From positions 18,291,501-18,355,500 of the forward strand of contig JAPQWV010000017.1 of the NCBI GenBank assembly GCA_027422505.1: a stretch of DNA of 64,000 bases. The letters are read 5' to 3'. Shown piece by piece: positions 56,846-64,000 of this stretch. This DNA is from Craterostigma plantagineum. Taxonomy: Eukaryota; Streptophyta; Magnoliopsida; Lamiales; Linderniaceae. Both the position numbers and the translations under genes were made by a program. How positions within the stretch are numbered: position 1 is the first letter of the stretch; each line of letters begins with the position of its first letter. The notes beneath the pieces are model-generated. The model was not told the origin of the DNA, searched no databases, and was given only the letters and a program-made list of their open reading frames with translations.

Positions 56846-58785
56846 GGTGGTGCCTAGACCCTGAGATGTGTTCGACAGAAATGAACAATGGTGCTCCTAA
56901 CAACAATGGGTTGAAACACGTGCAAAAGCGACCGGATAAACAAGCTGAGAAACAGCCAGTCACTGACCCAACCAAGAAGTGGACTTGTTATATATGCAAT
57001 GGTTCTCACAAGTGGTATCGTTATAGCCTTTGCATCCACCAAGAATTCGTTCCCAAGAATTACTTCGAAGTCGAGTGGAGCAATGATAAATGTCACCGAG
57101 CCTTCCCAATGACCGATCCTCACGTTTGCCTGAACGTTACCTTCCACATGAAGAGATGCGACATTTGCTAATTTGATGGTGACAGGTCGGTTGAGCAACG
57201 CAAACCCAGCCTTCTTCTCAATTTCGAGAGACATGAAATTGTGGGTCGCCAGTTTTTCCACGAGACAAGAAATGTACATGAGCTTGTTCTTTCCTGACTT
57301 GTCCAGCCTAAGTGTGGCCAACACTCGGAGCTGGTTGGCCTGCGGCTCATCTTTGTTTGCACCCGACGATCCAGCTTCACCCCTCATCTGGGCAGAGACA
57401 GCGTTAACGGCAGATCGTTGTGGAGGAGTTGGTTGACTCGTTCGGTCTGTCCATCCGTTTGTGGGTGATAACCGGAAGAGAATCGTAGTTTCGTGCCAAG
57501 TCTTCGGAATAGAATCGTCCAGAATCGGCTTGTGAATCTTACGTCTCGATCACTAATGATCTCTTCCGGCATCCCAAAGTACTTCACCACATTTCTGAAG
57601 AACAAGTCCGCAGCAACGTCAGCATTGCACTGAATAGGGGCAGCCATAAATATCGCCATTTTGGAGAATCGATCCACCACGAATATGATGGAATTATTTC
57701 CTTCGCTCTTCGGTAGCCCAACAATGAAGTCCATCGAAACGGAATGCCATGGGCTAGCTGGAATAGGTAACGGCTGTAACAAACCTGCGGCTTTGTACGC
57801 TCGGGCTTGTCTTGCTGGCAAACGGTGCAAGTACGAACAAAGGCCTCGACATCCTGCTCGAGCTTTGGCCAATAGAACTTGCGAGAAATTAGAGCCATCA
57901 TGCGCCTAATTCCCGGGTGACCTGCCAACTGCAGCTCATGGTGCTCTTTTAAAAGCTCATTTCGTAGTCTCCCGACGGGTACATAGAATCGTTTGCCATG
58001 CGTGACCAACAGCCCATCTTCAAGCCAGTAGTGTTTCAGAAGCCCTTCCTTAACCTGGTCCTTGAGCTTCACGTAAGTCGGATCGTTCTCACTTTCGCGT
58101 CGAATGCGGCTTGTAAAGCTGCTTGCGACTTTGCTTATAACGGCCAACATGTTGAGGTAAGGCTGGGGGCTTAGTGCATCAACAACTTCATTCTGCCGCC
58201 CAGGCCGATGAACCCAATCAAAGTCGAACTCCCCAAGAAACTATTGCCATCGTGCCTGTTTCGGGGTTAGCTTCGTTTGGATTTTGAAAAAAGTATTTGT
58301 CACATTGTCAGTGACAATCACAAATTTCGAGCCGAGTAGATAATGGCGCCATGCTCCGTGACAGCGAATCACCGCGGTCATCTCTTTTTCGTGCGTGCTA
58401 TAGCGCGTTTCTGCATCTTTGAGCTTTCGGCTCTCGTAAGCGATGGGGTGCCTCCCTTGCACAAGTACACCGCCAAGCGCCTTCCCAGACGGAAAAGAGT
58501 CCATTCGAGGTAGTTTATGGTTTCCAACCTTTAATACCTCAAAATCTTTCTGTGGAAAGCTGCAGGAGATTGCCCACCGGCGTACAAGTTTGCTCGAGGG
58601 CGACAATTGTTGTGGGCTGAAGCTCGAGATAGCCTCGCCAAAGCTGGTAGGCGTATGAAGTTACGACCAAGGACATCGGGCTGTAACCTTCGATGTGGTC
58701 GAGAAAGTTTGGGTTTCTAGGCACCACCGAGCCCGGCAGATCAAGGTTTAATAAAACCTTCAAAGTCTCGTTGGTCATGTACAAC
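56846..58785 (-). mobile_element. Rearranged Ty3/gypsy fragment inside the viral copy
   Basis: From right to left on the minus strand: RNase H (about 58480-58241; ALGGVLVQGRHPIAYESRKL), then integrase (58150-57440; zinc site HHELQLAGHPGIRR...CTVCQQDKPE, core Asp in SMDFIVGLP and ISDRDVRFTS, Glu in TDGQTERVNQ). Integrase breaks off and is followed by a protease-like piece (57387 to about 57020; HNFMSLEIEKKAGFALLNRP, FEVILGNEFL). The leftmost part (56866-57013) carries a gag zinc-knuckle-like motif (CYICNGSHK) on the plus strand, so its orientation is inverted. The normal order gag-PR-RT-RH-INT is thus scrambled. No LTR or target duplication was found. Confidence 0.8.
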
Positions 58786-59450
58786 CTTTTATGTTATTAG
58801 CGCTGTAGAAAAGAAACGAGGAGCACCCAGGTTAGTAATTAATTACAAACCTTTAAATAAAGTTTTGAAAAGGATTAAGTATCCTATTCCTAACACAAAA
58901 GATTTGCTTGATCAATTGCATAATGCAATTTTATTTTCAAAATTTGATTTAAAATCGGGATTTTGGGAAATTCAAATTGCCGAAAAATATCGTTATAAAA
59001 CTGTTTTTACTGTCCCAACTTGACAGTTTGAATGGAACGTTAGTCCCTTTGACTTAAAAAAAATGCTCCTTCTGAATTTCAAAATATATGAATGATATTT
59101 TCATTCCTTATAGTATTTTTCTAATCGCTTATATTGACGATATTTTGGTTTTTTCTAAAGATATCGAAATGCATTTAAACACTTGATATTTTCGAGAAAA
59201 TTATTATTCAAAACGGATTAGTTATATCTAGTCCAAAAATGATTGTATTTCAAACAAAATTTAGAATTTTGGGTTATACTATTGAGAAGGGTAGTATTAC
59301 TCCCATTAATAGAAGCATCGAATTTGCGTCAAAATTTCCTGACCAAATTTTAGATAAATCTCAATTACAAAGACTTTTAGGGAGTTTAAATTATATTTCT
59401 CTTTATTATAAAATCTTGCAATTGATACTTCTATTTATATGATAGATTAA
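58786..59450 (+). pseudogene. Endogenous caulimovirid reverse transcriptase region
   Basis: The polymerase resumes directly after the gypsy fragment with the fingers block RGAPRLVINYKPLNK and LFSKFDLKSGFWEIQI, then the catalytic YIDD at about 59131-59142. The thumb-side wording LDKSQLQRLLGSLNYIS lies at about 59348-59400. The catalytic aspartates are kept, but at least four stops and frame changes interrupt the domain. Confidence 0.8.
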
Positions 59451-59911
59451 AAAAGACGGCTTGTCAGTGGACAAATAGTCACAATGAAGCAACTAGAAAA
59501 TTAAGAGTAAAGTCACGCATCTTCCTTGTCTCATGCTTGCTAATCCCAATTGGCTCAAAATTATTGAGGCAAATGCGTCTGATATTGGCTTTGGAGGAAT
59601 TCGTAAACAAATTTCTCCAGAGACAAAATCGAGCATCTTGTTAGATTCCATTCGAGGAAATGGAATAATGCTCAGAAAAATTATGATACTACAGCCAGAG
59701 AAGTTCTCGCTACAGTCAAATATGTTTTAAAATTTTGAGATGATCTTTACAATCAAAAGTTTTTAATAAAAACTTATGGTCAAGCTGTGAAATTCATGTT
59801 TCAAAAGGATTTCAAACATAACGCCTCCAAACAAATGTTTGCGAGATTACATGCTCATTTAGCCCCTTTTGATTTTAAAATTATTTACAAAAATGGAAGT
59901 GATAATAGTCT
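59451..59911 (+). pseudogene. Endogenous caulimovirid RNase H region, split
   Basis: RNase H-like sequence is read from about 59533 (NPNWLKIIEANASDIGFGGI; the first usual Asp-Ala is Asn-Ala) to FARLHAHLAPFDFKIIYKNG near 59840-59900. A solo LTR then interrupts it; the last residues of the domain (LTREY) continue after 60338. Confidence 0.75.
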
Positions 59912-60337
59912 GAAACAACCCACTCTCGGGACCTGTGGGGTTGGGACCACTGCACTTCATTGATTGTCTGGCCTCACTGTATCACCACTAGCCTTCCAGC
60001 GTGCTTTGCACTGCACGCACTCTGAGCTACTTCCCAGGGGATCACCCATCTCAGTGCTACTCCAAGTCAAGCACGCTTAACTTTGAAGTTCTTATTGATG
60101 GATTCCCGAAAAGGAAGGTGTACCTTTGGTGATATGTGTAGCGTAATCAATTCTCTTATACCATTTCTTAACTTGACAAGCACATACATTGTGAGTCTCA
60201 GGATCGCTTCCATTCGGGTGTGGAAAATGTTCATTCATGTATCCCTCCGCCGAGAAGCTTGCAAGGAACCGCTCCTTGTCAGTGCCCCTCTCTAGCACCG
60301 GTGATCACTCTCCGCCTCATCGGCCCCGAGTGTTACA
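59912..60337 (-). mobile_element. Cassandra-type solo LTR with 5S-derived segment
   Basis: On the minus strand it starts TGTAACACTCGGGGCC and ends GGGTTGTTTC(A). The 5-bp target duplication AGTCT flanks it (59907-59911 and 60338-60342). It carries a 5S rRNA-like segment in the LTR sense orientation. Cassandra TRIM elements are defined by such 5S promoters in their LTRs. No second LTR or internal domain is present, so this is a solo LTR. Confidence 0.85.
60018..60125 (-). other. 5S rRNA-like segment within the Cassandra LTR
   Basis: The minus strand reads AGTTAAGCGTGCTTGACTTGG (box A region), then AGTAGCACTGAGATGGGTGA and CCCCTGGGAAGT (box C region). These match the internal Pol III promoter of plant 5S rRNA with several changes (for example GACTTGG where GGGCGAG is usual). 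It is not a functional 5S rRNA gene. Confidence 0.85.
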
Positions 60338-61860
60338 AGTCTTCCAGATTATCTTACTCGAGAATATCTTCCATGAATTTTTTGAACTTTGCAGACATGT
60401 CACAGTATGAGAGAGATTTCGCCTCTATAGAGGTGGTAGAGGCGGTAGATTTATTGCTCAAATGGGCAATAAGAAACCTGTGAAAGAAAATCTTCCACAA
60501 TACTCAACTTCGCCAAGTAATACCTTGAGCAAAGAAGATCAAATGACCTATAAAGAATTCCTTGAATTCAAGGCTCAGAAAGCGAAATCGCAATCTAAAG
60601 AAGATGCTCTTAACGAAGGCACCTCTAATGCTAATATAATGGCCGATGACGGTGAAGTAGATTATGAGAAAAAGTCTCATACACTTTTGCCTTAATTTAG
60701 AGATCTAAAATGCCTAATGAACCATAACCTTAATGACAAGGTATTATGAAAGGCGTCATAGGCTGCTCCTTTCTGTAAAATAGAGATAATTATGAACATG
60801 TTCTTAAATCAACATGAACATGTGACAATGAGCATTTTACTGCGGGAAGTTCCCATAGTGCTCTAAGAATAGGTATAACGTTTTCTAAAATTATTTTTAA
60901 ACAAATTATTGCAGCAGAAAAATGGGCAATACACCCATTAAATGATAGGGAATATATACATCCCGAATCAAAAACATTGATTAAATTCAATTGTTACGAT
61001 TATATCGATGCAATTTACAGAATATTTCTGTATCAAAATGGTAGCAAGAAATATTTTGGTGGATAAAAATCCGCCCAGATGTTTACAAAAATGATTTACC
61101 AAAAGGTTTTATCAATAGTGGCTATCATATGGCACATCTATTGATATTTTAAAGGAGCCATTCTTTGGATTATATCAAGAATGAGTTAAAGTTCTCCGAA
61201 TTTAATGGAAGCAGAACATAATAAAGAATGTTTTGAAGGTCGGCTTCTTTACATTTTTATATTGAATTTTCAATTCCTTGGATCTGGAAATGGACACCAT
61301 ATTTGTGTTATACCCATCAAAAAAAATTTTACATCTCCAAAGAAAATTTTATATTAAGTTTGTAGAGAAATGATTGGAAAAAATCAAACTGGTGAATTTG
61401 AAAGCCCGCAGACGATCTATACGATCGAGAGAAAAATTTGTCAATACAAAGAGTCGATTAATAATCGACAAACAGCGTGAGGCCAACAATCCGTTTGAAG
61501 CTATTTTAAGAAGACTTGATATTCAAAGGAGAAAACTGAAGACCTATGATATCGTTCAAGCCTATTTTGAAAATGAAGAAAGACATGCCCAAAAATCTAG
61601 GAGTTGAAATCTCCACTGATGTCTCGATGGGGACATCTTCAAAAGATGAAGAAATTTGTCTTGCAGGTGAAGGACAAGATCCGAAAAATCCGGATGATCT
61701 TGATTTTGATGAATTTGATATTCATTTTGGTCCTATTAAAAAGGATCTCAAGGTTATCAAAACCGATGTGCTCATAATCATCCAAGAAAGAACTGAAGAC
61801 AAAGAAAGAAAAGAAAAGATGTCGAAATTATAACGACATGGCACTATCCGCTTTAGTAAA
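60338..61860 (+). pseudogene. Endogenous caulimovirid 3' region
   Basis: It opens with the end of RNase H, then a long hydrophilic piece (60462-60695: YKEFLEFKAQKAKSQSKEDA), several stop-rich stretches, and frames at 61374-61607 and 61546-61833 rich in Lys, Asp and Glu. This position is where related viruses encode their inclusion-body/transactivator protein. The reading is too broken to assign with certainty. Confidence 0.5.
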
Positions 61861-62017
61861 GGCAAGGATAAGATCGAAGACTTTCAAGGCAAAGTTAGCG
61901 ACTTTAATAAAGAAAATGACAATGCATCATTGTGTACCTTCAAAAGGGAGTGGCAACATTTTCAAAAGATGCTCAATCAACGAAAAAGCTTTAAAGAAGG
62001 TGGAGCCAGCTAATAAA

Positions 62018-62019
<2 letters not shown>

Positions 62020-62051
<32 letters not shown>
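62020..62051. repeat. (AT)n microsatellite
   Basis: A 32-bp TATATA run near the right edge of the viral copy. Confidence 0.95.
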
Positions 62052-62054
<3 letters not shown>

Positions 62055-62151
62055 CTTCTCATCAGTTGGTTTTAGGAAAAGTCCCCTTGATTATTTTTAG
62101 AGATATAAAATTTACTCATATTTTATGGTTTTATTCCGATTAAAACACTAA

Positions 62152-63367
62152 ATTTTAAACGGATACATTTTTTGATCCGGTTTGAACATCCGATTTTGCC
62201 TTAGCATTGTATAGACCATTGGACTCCATTGCCCAATTTTTAGAGGCCCACGTAATATCAGTTCGGCCCATTACGTAGATTGCGCGTAACTCGCAAGTTA
62301 TGGAGCGATATATACAATACTTGATTGAGGCTCTCCTCAAGGGTCAAAACTCTACTTGAAAATTCGAAAACATTGTGACAATAATCGTCATGTGAATGAA
62401 GCAATCAAAAGTCAAATAAAACAGCACGCAATTACTACACAACTGAATTATGAGCATGGGAAGATAAATTTGTGTTAAAGCTAGATCTTATCAGATCCTG
62501 ATCATGTAATCAGGCAGATAGATTTCAGTTCAATATGTAATGTCAGGTCAAGCAAAAAAAAAAACAAACCATAAGCACGAATGATTCAATCCTTCTATAA
62601 TTTAACTATGCTTGCAAAATACGATCACGGTCTCGGATTAATCTCCGGGGTCCTCAAGTCACACATCTAATAAGGTTATATCTATGCCCTCTAAATATTC
62701 AATCTTGTATACAATAGATAGTTAAAAAATGTATATTCTATCGAATTTAGTAGAACGATTAGAGTTTATTAACCGCTACATGGACCCAAAGGTAAACCGT
62801 AGCGCCGACTGTGCAGGAAAGTTGCAACATGTTCCAAAGAATTTTAGCACAAATTAGTTCAGAAAGAACGACCGTGTGTTTTCTCCTTTTTTATTTCTTT
62901 AGCCAAAGGGAAGGTTGACTAAAAAACAAGACAAGTCTCTTCACAATCACAACACTATCAACTGATGAAAAGGAGCTTTCCTTTTTTTTAATTAATCCAA
63001 AACATGCAATTAGAGAACTAGGCAAGCATTACCCCACTCGAAAAAGGAAATGTATCATTAAAAATCAGCAAACCCTTGTGTTTTCGCTTACATCGTAGGA
63101 GAAAGTGAGACAAAACAAGTACAACTACACAATCTTTGTCCAAAAGACAGGAATTTGATGAAACTTAGGGTAACAAACACCAATAATAAGGATGGCATCA
63201 CACGGCAGTGTATGCAATACACTACATCACGTTTCAGCAGATCCTCACTCATAGGACGAGGTAAATCAAAAATTACTTTATAGGGCTAGATAGGGGAGAA
63301 AAAAGGAAGAAAAAGGACAAAAAAACTAGTTTCAGCCATTTGAAATAACGTGACCAATGTTTCCACT
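62152..63367. other. Intergenic DNA
   Basis: Nothing gene-like was recognised. A-rich runs occur at 62554-62566 and 63296-63327. The latter, just beyond the next gene's stop codon, may be part of its 3'UTR. Confidence 0.5.
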
Positions 63368-63790
63368 TCACTCATCCTCGTTAGCCAATATCTCGATTTC
63401 ACGCAGCTCATCATCTCCAGTGCAATCAAATCCCGCGGTCTGATTGTTATTCATCAGCGCGTTCATTTTCTCTTCCAAATTCGTTTGGCCCTCGCAAATC
63501 TTTTCGAGCTTCTGAAGGGCCAAAGCCAGCCCCTCGTTTGAGTACAACTTGGAGAGTGAGGCATCGATGCTCCTTATTTTATGTAAGTAGTACAGACTTT
63601 TGAAGACATTCCACTTGACTAGAGAGCTCTCATGGACGAGTTCTTCGCCTTCCATCATCATTAGAGCAAGTGGGGATTGTGCTTCGATTGATCCTTCGGG
63701 AAAAACAAGCCTGGCTTTTTCGAGGGTTAGCTTCAAGCTTCTTATGCTCTCCTCGAAATTCGCTACTACTTTTTGTTGGAGTAAACCTAA
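63368..63790 (-). CDS. Possible last exon of an unrecognised gene
   Basis: A minus-strand frame of about 140 codons runs from about 63790 to the stop at 63368, with plant-like codon use. It includes LQQKVVANFEESIRSLKLTL and EKARLVFPEGSIEAQSPLAL, then a Met/Glu-rich turn, a helical LYYLHKIRSIDASLSKLYSN and LQKLEKICEGQTNLEEKMNA, and an acidic tail (LREIEILANEDE). Heptad-like Leu spacing suggests a coiled coil. An in-frame stop lies just upstream (about 63805) next to a TTAG acceptor-like site (about 63792), so this could be a terminal exon whose earlier exons lie beyond the window. It could also be a gene fragment. No family recognised. Confidence 0.45.
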   Translation of the reverse strand, partial: LGLLQQKVVANFEESIRSLKLTLEKARLVFPEGSIEAQSPLALMMMEGEELVHESSLVKWNVFKSLYYLHKIRSIDASLSKLYSNEGLALALQKLEKICEGQTNLEEKMNALMNNNQTAGFDCTGDDELREIEILANEDE

Positions 63791-64000
63791 TTTACTTCAG
63801 TCAAATATGTCTCTTCGTATCTGGTCAAGGTTCTAGTATTCCTAATACTCCTAAATAAGCTAGATGTCTCTTAGTTTATCAAAGTTGGTCAAAGAGTCAT
63901 CTTGATGTCAGCATCTACTTACTAGTTGCTAAATACTATGATGTGGTTTGGGTATTATAAGTATGAGTATGATGTAAGCCATTCGTTAAGTTGAGTGAGT

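Larger units (their letters stand above)
52982..62150 (+). mobile_element. Endogenous caulimovirid (pararetrovirus) copy, degenerate
   Basis: It begins at an initiator-tRNA(Met) primer site (52982-52998). Then, in plus orientation, come movement-protein-like, coat-like, zinc-knuckle, protease, reverse transcriptase and RNase H regions and a downstream open-frame region. This order and the YIDD polymerase motif fit family Caulimoviridae. No LTRs were found and no integrase belongs to it. Without its two insertions (56846-58785 and 59912-60337) it is about 6.8 kb, close to one genome. Every region has many stops and frameshifts, so the copy is inactive. Genus is not resolved and the right edge is approximate. 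Confidence 0.85.

Noticed and set aside
56866..57171. Plus-strand frame as an independent gene
   Set aside because: Its zinc-knuckle-like start is a gypsy gag remnant and the rest is the reverse strand of the protease piece.
60092..60298. Minus-strand 68-codon frame
   Set aside because: Falls inside the Cassandra-type LTR, which is non-coding.
1..64000. tRNA genes, genuine rRNA genes, CRISPR arrays, bacterial features
   Set aside because: None seen. The only tRNA- or rRNA-like sequences are the SINE boxes, primer-binding sites and the 5S-derived LTR segment.

Overview
This is nuclear DNA from a flowering plant, most likely a eudicot. Genes have GT-AG introns (one looks GC-AG), the families are plant-specific (LOB-domain factor, patatin, prolamin-type secreted cysteine-rich protein, plant NEK kinase), and the repeats are plant repeats (Athila/Tat, Copia, Helitron, MULE with an Ulp1 gene, CACTA, hAT and Tourist MITEs, a tRNA-derived SINE, a Cassandra-type LTR, an endogenous pararetrovirus). 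The species cannot be fixed from sequence alone.

Only three intact host genes are well supported. They are a six-exon patatin-like lipid acyl hydrolase (2875-5171, +), a two-exon small secreted six-cysteine protein (31107-31577, -), and a class I LOB-domain transcription factor close to LBD36/AS2 (39041-40033, +, with a 5'UTR intron). A possible last exon of an unrecognised gene lies at 63368-63790 (-). A second patatin fragment at about 32645-33110 is broken by an hAT MITE.

From 7470 to 30180 lies a nested stack. The outer layer is an Athila/Tat-type LTR element with gag and protease but no reverse transcriptase or integrase. A 14.7 kb non-autonomous Helitron (7655-22395, minus orientation) sits inside its 5' LTR. 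The 3' LTR holds the unoccupied version of that Helitron site but carries an hAT MITE (29570-30010), whose own unoccupied site is in the 5' LTR. The Helitron carries intron-containing fragments of a NIMA-related kinase and an organellar-type HSP90, plus long tandem arrays. A young Copia element with TATCA...TGATA termini (15499-20880) has split exon 3 of the kinase fragment. A CACTA element (26170-27540) sits in the Athila body, and beyond the 3' LTR is a chimeric junction with a second copy of the protease segment.

From 31.6 to 37.3 kb there are several small non-autonomous elements: short Helitrons, hAT and MULE-type MITEs, a SINE with 19-bp target duplications, and a Tourist-like element flanked by TTA. 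From about 40785 to 51254 is a 10.5 kb MULE with long inverted termini, dense TTATACCAA / TTGGTATAA subterminal arrays, a decayed Ulp1-like (C48) gene and a decayed MuDR transposase; a 1715-bp solo LTR has inserted into it.

From about 52.98 to 62.15 kb is a heavily mutated endogenous caulimovirid. It is interrupted by a rearranged Ty3/gypsy fragment inside its polymerase region and by a 426-bp solo LTR carrying a 5S-rRNA-derived promoter segment (Cassandra type) just after its RNase H region. All readings are by eye; identities and counts are approximate unless exact coordinates are given.
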